DNA from: a virus
Virus record (IMG/VR): IMGVR_UViG_3300037488_000216
Coordinates: 1-37,907 of that record
Length of the DNA: 37,907 bases
Reading direction: 5' to 3' (one strand)
Both the position numbers and the translations under genes were made by a program. The notes below the pieces were generated by a model that searched no databases, was not told the origin of the DNA, and saw only the letters and a list, made by a program, of their open reading frames with translations. How positions within the stretch are numbered: the first letter of the stretch is position 1; each line of letters begins with the position of its first letter. Positions 1-10,900 of the stretch are shown piece after piece.

Positions 1-911
1 TCTTGGAAGATGCAGTATTCAAGGAAGGTAACTTGCCAACGGGTGAGCGTGTTGTTATCCGTACCGGTCTGCCTACCGTCTATTGGAGAGCATTGAACCA
101 AGGTATTCCAAACAGCAAATCAACCACGGCACAAGTGGATGAAGCTTGCGGTATTCTGGAAGCCCGTTCTGAAGTAGACAAAGACTTGGCAATGCTGAAT
201 GGCAACACCAGCCAATTCCGTCTGTCAGAAGATCAAGCGTTCTTGGAAGCAATGAACCAAACCCAAGCAACCACCTTGTTCTACGGCAATCCTGGTACAG
301 ATCCAAAGCAGTTCCTTGGCCTGGCATCACGTTACTCAAGTTTGTCTGGCGGCAACGCACAGAACATTCTGAGTGCCGGTGGTTCTGGTTCAGACAATAC
401 CTCTGTTTACCTGGTAGTTTGGGGTGACAACACTGTTTACTGCCCGTTCCCTAAAGGTTCTAAGGCTGGTTTGGTCCATGAAGATCTGGGCGAACAGACC
501 GTCTACAACTCAGATGGCACCCGTATGCAAGCATTGGCCACCCGTTACCAGTGGAAGAATGGCTTGGTTGTTAAGGATTGGCGTTATGTCGTTCGTATCC
601 CTAACATCGATGTCAGCGACCTTATTGGTCAAGCTGGTACGCAAGCATCAACCGCTGCAACCGCGTTGATTAAGTTGATGGCTCGTTCACTGTATCGCAT
701 CCCTAACATGAGCATGGGTCGTGCAGCTTTCTACATGAACCGTACTGTTCACTCTGGCCTGGCACTTGCTGCTATGGACAAGAGCCAATACGTTCTGAAG
801 ATCGAACAAGGTCTAACCCAATTTGGTCAGCCTGATTCATGGTTGAGTTTCCTGGGAGTTCCACTGCGCCGCGTTGATTCGTTGCTTAACACCGAAGCAG
901 TTGTATCCTAA
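1..911 (+). CDS. Major capsid protein, 5'-truncated by the window edge
   Basis: This is the C-terminal 302 or so residues of the major capsid protein that forms the icosahedral shell. The first complete codon is at base 3. The TTG there should not be read as the start, because the open frame runs into the window edge. I recognise the type from the epsilon15/BPP-1/Bcep22 capsid proteins: a block around TGLPTVYWRALNQG, then an EVDKDLAMLNGN block, a GNPGTDPKQFLGLASRY segment and an arginine-rich RYVVRIPNID strand. The cement-protein gene follows 24 bases downstream, which is the usual order in this group. The missing N-terminus and any scaffold gene would lie before base 1, or beyond base 37907 if the molecule is circular. 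Confidence 0.88.
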   Translation, partial: LEDAVFKEGNLPTGERVVIRTGLPTVYWRALNQGIPNSKSTTAQVDEACGILEARSEVDKDLAMLNGNTSQFRLSEDQAFLEAMNQTQATTLFYGNPGTDPKQFLGLASRYSSLSGGNAQNILSAGGSGSDNTSVYLVVWGDNTVYCPFPKGSKAGLVHEDLGEQTVYNSDGTRMQALATRYQWKNGLVVKDWRYVVRIPNIDVSDLIGQAGTQASTAATALIKLMARSLYRIPNMSMGRAAFYMNRTVHSGLALAAMDKSQYVLKIEQGLTQFGQPDSWLSFLGVPLRRVDSLLNTEAVVS

Positions 912-935
912 TCTAGATAACAGAGGAGAATTAAA

Positions 936-1367
936 ATGATCACAGATGCACTTCTACGGGTTTCAGATGCGCAAGCATTAACGACCACAGCAGTTAGTAC
1001 CAACACCATTGACCTGGTAACAGCACAGGATATGGGTGAAGGTGCAGCCTTATACTTCAACTTCGCTATGATCACCGCTGCTGCTGGTGGTACTAGTGTA
1101 AAATTTGAAGTTATCAGTTCAGCCGCAGCAGCATTGACCTCACCAACCGTTATTGGATCTAGTGATGCAATCGTCACCGCATCCCTGCCGATTGGTACGA
1201 ATGTTGCTGTACGGGTAAACCCTGCTCTTGCAAGTTTAGGGCAACGGTACCTTGGTACGCGTTACACCATCGTCGGAACATACACCGGCGGTACGGTAAC
1301 TGCTGATCTGGTTACAGACATCCAAGATGGTAAGAAATTCTACGCATCAGGATTTTCAGTAACATAA
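936..1367 (+). CDS. Capsid cement / stabilisation protein (Bbp16-like)
   Basis: This 143-residue protein resembles the small cement proteins that sit on the capsid surface of BPP-1-like phages. The sequence starts MITDALLRVSDAQAL, is rich in Ala, Thr and Val, and lacks Cys and obvious helical heptads, consistent with a beta-rich jelly roll. It lies directly after the major capsid gene, the usual place for this protein. A clear Shine-Dalgarno (GAGGAG at 922-927) precedes the ATG. The family assignment rests on similarity recalled for this group plus gene order. The beta-rich fold is inferred. Confidence 0.75.
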   Translation: MITDALLRVSDAQALTTTAVSTNTIDLVTAQDMGEGAALYFNFAMITAAAGGTSVKFEVISSAAAALTSPTVIGSSDAIVTASLPIGTNVAVRVNPALASLGQRYLGTRYTIVGTYTGGTVTADLVTDIQDGKKFYASGFSVT

Positions 1368-1384
1368 TTTAAAGGGAACTATCC

Positions 1385-1543
1385 ATGACTAAGAAATACC
1401 TTGTTCTAGTGAAGTCATATATCAACAATGCAATCCGTGAGGAAGGCGATATTGTTGAATACGATACCAAGCCAGGTTCCAATCTTCAACTGGTAGAGGA
1501 AGATGCTAAAGAAGAGGTTGTAAAGGAAACAAAAAAGAAATAG
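1385..1543 (+). CDS. Small acidic/lysine-tailed hypothetical protein between capsid and tail genes
   Basis: This 52-residue protein starts MTKKYLVLVKSYINNAIREE and ends in a Glu/Lys-rich tail (EDAKEEVVKETKKK). It has a ribosome binding site (AAGGGAAC) about 6 bases before its ATG, lies 17 bases after the cement gene and ends just before a terminator. Similar small proteins of unknown role occur next to the capsid genes of related podoviruses. No function can be assigned. Position and co-transcription suggest a minor virion or assembly protein. Confidence 0.72.
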   Translation: MTKKYLVLVKSYINNAIREEGDIVEYDTKPGSNLQLVEEDAKEEVVKETKKK

Positions 1544-1567
1544 TTGTGGTGCGTTTCTAGTGTTTAT

Positions 1568-1602
1568 AAGGGGGATTCGGGAAACCTTTTCCCCCTTTTT
1601 TT
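1568..1602 (+). terminator. Rho-independent terminator after the capsid genes
   Basis: AAGGGGG (1568-1574) pairs with CCCCCTT (1591-1597), and the T-run at 1596-1602 overlaps the stem end. It falls in the only sizeable gap (72 bases) between the capsid genes and the tail genes, so it probably attenuates transcription between the two groups. No new promoter is evident before the next gene, so partial read-through is likely. Confidence 0.8.
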
Positions 1603-1615
1603 CTAAGGGGAAATT

Positions 1616-2296
1616 ATGGCATCGGAAGTTGATATTGTTAATCTTGCTCTGGCAAACCTTGGAGATAACGCAACCGTAACAAGCTTGTACCCTCCCGAAG
1701 GATCTGCTCAGTCAGAACACGCAGCAAGGTTCTACCCAATAGCACGAGACACTCTTCTAGAAATGCATACATGGGCATTCACTACCAGGAGAGCAACTCT
1801 TAACCTGCTGAACATTACAGTTCCTCAGTGGAAGTATGTATACGCAGTACCAAATAATTGGGTTGGTTGTATCGCAGTCATCCCATCAGATTCAAATTCA
1901 GACTACAGTTCAATATACTCCCCAGTTGATACGCTAGGGTATACGGCCAACAATGTTCCTTTAGTGCAGGGTGGCCAATACATTCCGCAGCCATACCAGG
2001 TAGAGTCTGCTGATGACGGTTCAGATATTATCCTTACAAATCAAGAGAATGCGGTTCTTAGATACTCGGTATCTGTAACTGACACCACAAAATTCACCGC
2101 CTTGTTCACAATGACTTTGGCCTGGCACCTAGCATCAATGCTTGCCGGTCCAATAATTAAAGGTGATATCGGGGCAGCAGAAGCTGAAAGATGCGCCAAA
2201 ATGATGGCCATCTATTTACAGAAAGCGAAGGAATCTGATTCTATTGACCGACAAGTCAAGCCTGGTCACATAGTTTCATGGGTTGCTGGACGATAA
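1616..2296 (+). CDS. Tail tubular protein A-like head-tail adaptor
   Basis: This 226-residue protein starts MASEVDIVNLALANLGDNA, the recurring N-terminal pattern of T7 gp11-like tail tubular A / adaptor proteins, which form a 12-fold ring below the portal. A segment near residue 45 (RDTLLEMHTWAFTTRRATL) also fits the family. AAGGGG lies 6 bases before the ATG. The gene is followed one base later by the nozzle gene, the pairing expected for the two tail-tube rings. In related phages this protein may be called gatekeeper or head-tail connector. The exact name is uncertain but the role is fairly secure. Confidence 0.78.
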   Translation: MASEVDIVNLALANLGDNATVTSLYPPEGSAQSEHAARFYPIARDTLLEMHTWAFTTRRATLNLLNITVPQWKYVYAVPNNWVGCIAVIPSDSNSDYSSIYSPVDTLGYTANNVPLVQGGQYIPQPYQVESADDGSDIILTNQENAVLRYSVSVTDTTKFTALFTMTLAWHLASMLAGPIIKGDIGAAEAERCAKMMAIYLQKAKESDSIDRQVKPGHIVSWVAGR

Positions 2297-2297
2297 G

Positions 2298-5200
2298 ATG
2301 CCAAATATAAAGATATTTAAAGGATCTTTTTCTGGTGGCGAGATGTCTCCAGATATGTTCGGCCGGATAGATGACGGGAAGTATCAGAGCGGGGTGGCCA
2401 AGTGCAGAAACTTCATAGCCAGGCCACAAGGACCGGCTGAGAATAGGGCTGGATTTGCCTTTGTAAATGAAGTCAAGAACTCAAACGTAGCAACTCGTTT
2501 AATACCGTTCACATACTCAACCACCCAAACGATGGTGATCGAGATGGGTGCCGGATACTTCAGATTCCATACCCAGGGAGCGACTCTGTTGGCAGGGACA
2601 GGCGGGACATTTGTAAGCCCAGCAACAGTCACGCTAACAAATACAACTCCGGTCACCGTAACAATGACTATAGCGGTTCCAGCAGTTGTAACACGGGTTG
2701 CTCATGGATTCATTGACGGACAACCTATATCATTTACTACAACCGGCGCACTGCCAACTGGGTTAATAGCGGGAACAATTTATTATGTGCTGTCTCCATT
2801 AGCCAATACTTTTAATGTCGCAGCCGAACCTAGTGGCCCACCAATTACTACAAGCGGCACTCAGAGTGGAGTTCATACCGCCAATGCTGGTGGGTTAGTA
2901 AACTTTGCTGCACATGGACTGACCGTTGATACGCCAGTTAAATTCTCAACTACTGGGTCGTTGCCATCAGGACTTGTTAGCGGCACTCAATATTATGTAT
3001 CAACTATCCCGACCGCCGGAACATTTACGCTATCTTTAACAAGTGCGGGAGCCGTATTCCAGTTCACAGGGGCGCAGAGTGGGGTCCATTCGTGCAGCTT
3101 CAGAACATACGCGCCCGGAGAAATGTTGAACTCCGGAGGAATTAATTACTACGCTACAACATCATCTCTTGGATTCCAGCCGCCGAATGCAACCTATTGG
3201 TATCCATTGCCTAGCGTTTATTATGAGATCCCGAATCCATATGCCGCTGCTGACCTATTCAATATCCACTACGTTCAGTCTGCTGACATTATTACTTTGG
3301 TTCATCCAACGTATCCTCCAAGAGAGTTGAGGAGAAATGGAGCAACCAACTGGACACTACCAACAATTAATTTCTTACCTCCTATATCCGCTCCTCTGAA
3401 TCCAAAGGTAACAGGGGAGGGGTTCACAGCCCCCGGCAAATACGACTCGTATTACACAATAACTGCTGTGGGAAGTGACAACATTAGTCAGTCTGAGTCC
3501 AGCACAAATGCGCTAGGTCTTTCATTTAACATCACTGCCATTACAACCGCAACACCGGGTGTTATAACGACCGCCGCTCACGGATTGAGAATTAACGACA
3601 GGGTATTTATATCTGGCATCACTACTGGACCAACATCACTGAACGACAAATTCTATTTAGTAAACACAGTGCCTTCAACGACAACATTCTCTCTAAAAAC
3701 TGAGGCGGGAGTACCTGTATCAACTTATGGATTGACAGCATGGTCTGCCGGTGGCGCTGTTAAATTAGCATTCGTCAAATCAAATCTGTACGAGACCGGG
3801 TGTACTAATTTCATAAGCTGGGATGCTGTTAGTGGCGCGACCAGGTATAGAGTATACAAATTGCAAGGCGGGATATATGGTTACATTGGAGAAACTGGCG
3901 GCCTTTCGATTGTTGATGACAATATTGCTCCTGACCTAGGGGTAACTCCTCCAACGTATGAGTCTGCATTCAACTCAGCAGGTAACTACCCGGCCGCGGT
4001 TTCATACTACGAGCAGAGAAGGTGTTTCGCTGGGACCACATTAGAACCACAGAAGATCTGGATGACCAGGTCCGGCACCGAATCAGATATGTCCTACTCT
4101 CTCCCAATTAAGGATGACGATAGGATCGCATTTAGAGTGGCCGCTCGTGAAGCAAATACGATTAGACACATTATCCCCCTAACTCAACTTCTGCTTCTAA
4201 CATCGGCCGCAGAATGGAAGGTTACATCGGTCAATTCAGATGCAATCACCCCATCGACCATCAGCGTTAGACCTCAGAGTTATGTCGGGTCGAGCAATGT
4301 GCAGCCGGTGGTTATTAATAACACTTTGGTATACGCATCATCCAGGGGCGGCCATGTACGGGAGTGCGGTTATAACTGGCAAGCGCAGGGATTCATTACC
4401 GGAGATCTGTCAATTAGAGCGGCTCACCTGTTTGACACATACACAGTTAATGATATGTGTTACTCAAAGTCTCCGCTTCCGTTAATCTGGATGGTCAGTT
4501 CCGCCGGAAAGCTTCTTGGCCTTACATATATTCCAGAACAAAGCATTGGTGCCTGGCACTGGCATGACACTGACGGAACATTTGAGAGTTGCACGGTAGT
4601 TGCTGAAGGAACGAATGATGTTCTTTATGTAATAGTCAAAAGAACTATCAACAACGTAACGAAAAGGTACATTGAGCAGCAGCAACCAAGAATATTTCCA
4701 GAGCAGAAGAATGCATACTTTGTTGATTGCGGGGGGATATATGACGGGACAAATACTTCTGTAACCACCGTTACTGTAACCGGCGGTACTTTGTGGGGTC
4801 CATCAGAACCTTTAACAATAACATCATCAGCAGCAATATTTAACTACCCATCGCAAGCTGATGTCGGGGACGAGATAGTTATCTATAGCGCGGACGGAGT
4901 TACTGAGTACCATCTCTTAATTACCTCAACTTCATCAACTACCGTAGCAACGGCAAGAATTGATAAAGTATTAGAGGTCGCTTTAAGGAACGTGGCCACC
5001 ACAGACTGGTCATTCGCTAGAAATATAATCACCGGACTATCCCATATTGAGGGGAAGATAGTTAATATCCTGGCAGATGGGGCTGTTCATCCACAGAGAA
5101 CGGTCACCAGCGGGTCTATAACGCTCGACAGGGCCGGATCGTACATCGTCATAGGCCTTCCTATCACCGCCGATCTTCAAACGCTGCCAGCGGCCTCTCA

Positions 5201-5486
5201 GATGGACAGTGCATTTGGCCAAGGACGGTACAAGAATATAAACAAGGCTTGGATCAGAGTGTACAAATCGTCTGGATTGTTCATAGGTCCGGACGAGAAT
5301 AACCTTGTTGAGGCAAAGCAAAGAACTACGGAGCCGTATGGCTCTCCTCCGGCATTGAAGTCTCAGGAAATTCTGGTGATGACCACTCCGACATGGGCAG
5401 ATGGTGGGCAAATTTATATAAGGCAATCAGACCCACTTCCTTTAAGTGTTGTTGGATTAACTATCGAAGTTGCTGCTGGAAGTTAG
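2298..5486 (+). CDS. Tail tubular protein B-like nozzle protein with FCCH-like repeats
   Basis: This 1062-residue protein probably forms the lower ring (nozzle) of the short tail. I place the start at the ATG at 2298, one base after the preceding stop, rather than the TTG at 2283. The N-terminus (IFKGSFSGGEMSPDMFGR, then ARPQGPAENRAGFAF) is the conserved opening of phage nozzle and stabilisation proteins. Three copies of an inserted beta module with the pattern A-H-G-hydrophobic...G-x-x-YYV or FYLV lie near residues 133-195, 203-265 and 409-490. This pattern is often annotated in phage tails as an E1-FCCH-like domain and is here probably structural. The C-terminal half (PQSYVGSSNVQPVV, then VEAKQRTTEPYGSPPAL) is typical of the tail core. 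Confidence 0.8.
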   Translation: MPNIKIFKGSFSGGEMSPDMFGRIDDGKYQSGVAKCRNFIARPQGPAENRAGFAFVNEVKNSNVATRLIPFTYSTTQTMVIEMGAGYFRFHTQGATLLAGTGGTFVSPATVTLTNTTPVTVTMTIAVPAVVTRVAHGFIDGQPISFTTTGALPTGLIAGTIYYVLSPLANTFNVAAEPSGPPITTSGTQSGVHTANAGGLVNFAAHGLTVDTPVKFSTTGSLPSGLVSGTQYYVSTIPTAGTFTLSLTSAGAVFQFTGAQSGVHSCSFRTYAPGEMLNSGGINYYATTSSLGFQPPNATYWYPLPSVYYEIPNPYAAADLFNIHYVQSADIITLVHPTYPPRELRRNGATNWTLPTINFLPPISAPLNPKVTGEGFTAPGKYDSYYTITAVGSDNISQSESSTNALGLSFNITAITTATPGVITTAAHGLRINDRVFISGITTGPTSLNDKFYLVNTVPSTTTFSLKTEAGVPVSTYGLTAWSAGGAVKLAFVKSNLYETGCTNFISWDAVSGATRYRVYKLQGGIYGYIGETGGLSIVDDNIAPDLGVTPPTYESAFNSAGNYPAAVSYYEQRRCFAGTTLEPQKIWMTRSGTESDMSYSLPIKDDDRIAFRVAAREANTIRHIIPLTQLLLLTSAAEWKVTSVNSDAITPSTISVRPQSYVGSSNVQPVVINNTLVYASSRGGHVRECGYNWQAQGFITGDLSIRAAHLFDTYTVNDMCYSKSPLPLIWMVSSAGKLLGLTYIPEQSIGAWHWHDTDGTFESCTVVAEGTNDVLYVIVKRTINNVTKRYIEQQQPRIFPEQKNAYFVDCGGIYDGTNTSVTTVTVTGGTLWGPSEPLTITSSAAIFNYPSQADVGDEIVIYSADGVTEYHLLITSTSSTTVATARIDKVLEVALRNVATTDWSFARNIITGLSHIEGKIVNILADGAVHPQRTVTSGSITLDRAGSYIVIGLPITADLQTLPAASQMDSAFGQGRYKNINKAWIRVYKSSGLFIGPDENNLVEAKQRTTEPYGSPPALKSQEILVMTTPTWADGGQIYIRQSDPLPLSVVGLTIEVAAGS

Positions 5487-5538
5487 TATCCGTATCATTG
5501 TTGGTTGATGTTCCAATACAAGAAAAGCGAGGAATAAA

Positions 5539-6249
<711 letters not shown>

Positions 6250-6259
6250 GGTGATATAG

Positions 6260-7957
6260 ATGCCACAAGTTCCATATGAACTAACGCAAGGACTCAATGT
6301 AGTCAATCCTGGAATCAGAGAAGGGGTTGATGTTAAGACATATCCCAACCTCCAAGCAGAACAGATGGTCGAGTCTGGAAGGCAGATGGTATCGTCAGGC
6401 ACCCATCTTAAAATTATGATGGACCAGGTCATGCTTGACCGCGCAGAAACTAATGCAAAAAATCACGACAATATAATCGCTGACGAGATTAGGGTAAGAA
6501 TGTCAGATCCTAAAATTGGATTCACTGCGCTATCAGGGAAGAATGCTGTTGATCAAAGCGAGTCAGCTAAAGCCGGTGTTAATAAATATGTGAAGGACTA
6601 CATATCAAGCAATGTTAAAGACCCATTAGAGGCAGGTCTAGTTTCTAGGGCAGCCAATGCTAGACTTCAACACGCATATCAAACTATGGACTCCCATACC
6701 TTCACCCAAGGCAAAGTCTATAAAGAGGCTGTGTTTGTATCGGGCCAGCAAACAAAAAATAACGATATAGCCGCAGCCATGTCAGAGCATTACAACAACC
6801 CGGCAACAAGGAATGGAGAGCCATCGGCACAGGTAACGGCGCTCACTAATTCAAGGAATGCGGATCTTGAGCAACACTTCGCTGATCTTGGTATAGACAA
6901 GAATAATCCAATCTACAAGAATGCCCTCATACAAGCAGACACTAAACTTGCTCAAGACATTGTGGGAAATTGGGTAAACCAAGGAAAGGTTACGCTCGCC
7001 AGGGGATATCTTGAGGCGAACAAGAAGCAGATAGACCAAACGGCAATGAACCAGATGACCCAATTGGTTGATATCGCCGCACTCGCTAAAGAGTCTATGG
7101 TACTAGCTAAAACGCTACCAGGAAGCTTTGTTGACAAGCAGAGTAAATTAGACGGTATGTTAAAGAGCGAGTCTATAAGTGATAATCTGTATCGCGCAAC
7201 ATCGCAACAAATAAACAAAGATGAATCTGACTTCAAGCAAAGAACATCTGAGAGCCATGCGAATATAGAGGCCGCCGTGTTTCAATGGTTAGATGATAAC
7301 CCGACAAGTCCGATTGTTGCATCGCCAGCATCATTGCAGCAAGCAATGTTAAACGTCCCCGGTCTATGGAAGAAGGTAAATAAGTACGACAGGGATGGCA
7401 AGCGGTTCAATACCGATGCCGATATTTATAATACTTTAGTTACTACCAGTCCAAAAGACCTGGCTAAAATTTCCGACTCCGACTTTTATAATAATTTCAG
7501 ATCACGGCTTTCCAATGAAGATTACGCTGATATTTCCGAAAGAAGGTCACAAGGTCTTGGGGCCATATCAAAAGGTGGGACCAATATAGTCTCGACACAA
7601 GATCAGATAACCTCTTCACTAAAGAACGCACGAATACTACCAGAGAAGGGTGCCGGAGATTTGAATAAGCAGCAATACGCATATAGCGTAACGCTAGAAA
7701 TACAGAAAAGAGTAAAGGCAGAAGAGGTAAGGATTGGGGCTAAGAATGGATTAGATTTAGATAAAACACAAAAAATAATAGACGATGTTTTAATAGAGAA
7801 AATAAACATTCCAGGAAAAATGTGGGGGGCTTCTGAAGTCAGCCCGTACTCTCTTAGCAAACAGCAACAACAAGTTATTAATCAAATGAATGCGCAAGGA
7901 GTTGAATTGACTCTAGAAAATATAAGTAAAGCTATGTCACAAGCGGGGATAAAGTAA
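6260..7957 (+). CDS. gp15-like internal virion / ejection protein
   Basis: This 565-residue, mostly helical protein carries FTALSGKNAVDQSESAK near residue 90. That K/G-K-N-A-V-D motif recurs in phage internal virion proteins of the gp15 type. The rest is Gln/Asn/Lys-rich with no membrane segment or catalytic motif. It sits between the gp14-like gene (10 bases upstream) and the giant gp16-like gene (2 bases downstream), so the three probably form the ejected core. The exact role within that complex is inferred from order. Confidence 0.6.
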   Translation: MPQVPYELTQGLNVVNPGIREGVDVKTYPNLQAEQMVESGRQMVSSGTHLKIMMDQVMLDRAETNAKNHDNIIADEIRVRMSDPKIGFTALSGKNAVDQSESAKAGVNKYVKDYISSNVKDPLEAGLVSRAANARLQHAYQTMDSHTFTQGKVYKEAVFVSGQQTKNNDIAAAMSEHYNNPATRNGEPSAQVTALTNSRNADLEQHFADLGIDKNNPIYKNALIQADTKLAQDIVGNWVNQGKVTLARGYLEANKKQIDQTAMNQMTQLVDIAALAKESMVLAKTLPGSFVDKQSKLDGMLKSESISDNLYRATSQQINKDESDFKQRTSESHANIEAAVFQWLDDNPTSPIVASPASLQQAMLNVPGLWKKVNKYDRDGKRFNTDADIYNTLVTTSPKDLAKISDSDFYNNFRSRLSNEDYADISERRSQGLGAISKGGTNIVSTQDQITSSLKNARILPEKGAGDLNKQQYAYSVTLEIQKRVKAEEVRIGAKNGLDLDKTQKIIDDVLIEKINIPGKMWGASEVSPYSLSKQQQQVINQMNAQGVELTLENISKAMSQAGIK

Positions 7958-7959
7958 AT

Positions 7960-10900
7960 ATGGCAGATCCAATGAAGCTGGAAATGACTGTTCCAGGAGC
8001 AAAGCCAACATCTAAATTCAATCCTAATGGCCAGGATTACGATTACGAGAGGGCTATGTCTTCCGGTATGGGTCCGGCTGCATCAGGTCCAAATGCCGGT
8101 CACTGGGGTTCTGTTGCTCCCGTTACTACACAGGAGATGGCAACTCACGGACTTCCAGAAGGCAGCAGCATCATGCTTAAAGGTTCTCTTCATCCTACAT
8201 GGGACAAGGCTATTGCGGCAGAGAATGCTCGTGGATCTAATATACAAAAGCGAGGCGATAGGTATTTCTCCGTGCCACAGCCATCGAACAAACAATTATA
8301 TGAATTACTTGATTCATTAAAGTCAGAACAGAACTCTAGTCTAACTGTATCTATAGACAACGCTGTCAAATCTAACTCTGATGTTGCTGCGGCAGATCAA
8401 AAGTTATCAAGCGAGATTGGTCTCCCTCCGGATGTTGTTGCTAGAAATAGAGAGAAAATTCATCAAGATCTAAGAGCATCAAGAATAAAAGAAATAGCTG
8501 ATAACGGGATGAACCCGGCATTAAAGAAGCTTTTCGCTGACCCAGAATTCGCTAAGATTGCACATCCAGATGCTGACGGACTGAGCGTTGTTGAGCAATC
8601 AGCAAGGGCAATTAAAGCGGTTGGATCTGGGGCTGTTGGGTCTCTTCTTGGTGGTGGTATTAAGGGTACAGGAACAATAATAAACGACCTGGCTTACTTC
8701 CAAACTGGGGACAAGAATCTGAAATTAGGGTCTCCAATATATGAAGTTGGACAAAGCATTGAAGATTTCAGTAAAAAGTATTTAAGGCCAAGCGGAAATT
8801 TGAACAAAATCGAGCAGGTGGCAGAAGGGGTTGGCCAGGCTGGTGGACAAGTTGCTCTGTGGCTGCTTTCACCGGCAGCTAAAGTAACATCACTCTCATT
8901 GATGCTGGGGCAGGGAGCAACTGCCATGGAGGAGATGATAAAGAATGATCCAGTTTCCAGAACTGCTTCAGAGGTAGACAAGGCTGCACAGAGATTAACC
9001 GGAGCAGCTATTACCGCAGTTACCAACACTCTTGCAACCAAGTTCTTTATATCGGCACCACAGACCCTGGCGTTATCTAATAAGTGGCTTCATCATTCCA
9101 TTACTGTCGGTCTTGGGGCTGGCGTTGAAGGCATCACAGAACTCGCTGAGAATGTTCTGCATGACATGGCCGGAGCAATGACAAACCCAGAATCAAAAAT
9201 AAAGTGGGCAGAAGCACAGGATGCTGGGGAGATTGGAGCGTATGTTGGTGCCATAGTTCAGTCTATTGCAAATGCCGCATTACATATCAAAGCAAATAAG
9301 CAGAAAAGCGAATTCGAGAAGTTGCAGACTGCCGGTGGTGAGCAGGGTTTAAAACAAAAGTCACCTGATGCGTATAACAAATTCTCCGATTCAGTTGCCG
9401 CTCATATGGCAAATACAACTGATGGTCCAGTTACCGATGTTTATATCGATAGAAATACGTTTAAACAAGCATTAACAGATAACAAAATAGACCCGGTCGC
9501 TGTTGGTAAAGCGATCCCATCTATTACCGATCAAGTTAATTCTGTAGACATAACCGGCGATATCGTAATCCCAATGAATGACTGGATTGGTAAGGTTATC
9601 GGAACAGATGTCGGGGCGGTACTGTTTCCTCATGCTAGGGGATCTGTAAATGCCCCATCTCTTGGCGAGGTCCAGCAAGCCGCCGCAATGCAGCCAGAGA
9701 TGTCAGAGCAGATACTCGCTGCTATAGCCAAGAAACAAACAAACGATGCTTTCGTAAAGTCATCGCATGAAGTCCAAGACATTATGTTCCAGCAACTCAA
9801 GCAGACCGGAAGATATGCTGACCCAGTATCAAGGATTAATGCTCAGTTAGTCCGTGACTTTGTAGTCACCCAGGCCGCCAATCAGAACATGATGCCTATG
9901 GATTTCTTCAATAAGTATATGTACAAGGTGACTGCTGAAGGCCAGGCTGCGTACAATCAAGATGTTTGGCACGGATCTCCGTACAAATTCCCACCTACGG
10001 AGCAGAACCCGCTAGGCGAGTTTGATCTTGTTAATATAGGCAAGGGAATGGGTACACAGGCTTACGGGTACGGGTTTTATTTTTCCGGGTCTAAGGGGGT
10101 AGCCAAATCGTGGTCGGATGCGGCTGTATTTAAAAATAACGAGGCCATCAAATATGATGGTGAAACAAATAAAGAAATAGATGGGGCTTTAGAAGCTCTA
10201 TCTTATTTTTATAAAAATACAGACAATATTGATCTGTCAAACGCCAAACAGTTGGCTGAATTTGTAAACAATGCCGCCCAATTATCAGAAGACGAAGGTG
10301 ATTCTGAAATAGCAAAAACTTTGAGAAGTCTGGATATAAATAAATTACATGGGAACGCTGGGAATGTCTACAAGGTAGACTTATCTGATGAAATTATAGC
10401 CAAAATGCTTGATTGGGAAAAGCCGATTAACCAGCAACACCCCGATGTTCAAGCGGCCATAAAACAGTTAGGGACGGGCCTTCCTCTTGATAAGAGTGGG
10501 GAATGGATCTATCAAGAATTAAAGGATGGAGGCAGTCCAGAACGAGTATCCAAGTTATTAAGTGATGCCGGGGTTGCCGGAATCCGCAATTCAGATAACT
10601 ATGTGGTGTTCGATCCAAAATACCTTACCATTCTTGATCGCAACGGCGAAACTCAGAACCTTTTAAAGCAGCCAAGCACATTGGCTCGTGGTGATGTGAC
10701 TCAGCCATTAGTTGAGCGCGGCGAACGTGCGCTTGATGGGCAAACTAGAGTTTCAGAAACGGAGCGCGTGGCCATAGATAAGGCCGCAAAGGAAGCTGAC
10801 GTATCTGCAATAGAGATTGAGAGGCAGATTAGAAAACATAAAAAGGCCCACCCAGTTAGTGATGGCTGGGCGCCACTTGAATTCATCGGAGTAAGTCTTA

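Noticed and set aside
8027-8320. 97-codon plus-strand frame inside the start of the giant gene
   Set aside because: No Shine-Dalgarno site, composition of a shadow frame, and the main frame is not degenerate there, unlike at 13103.
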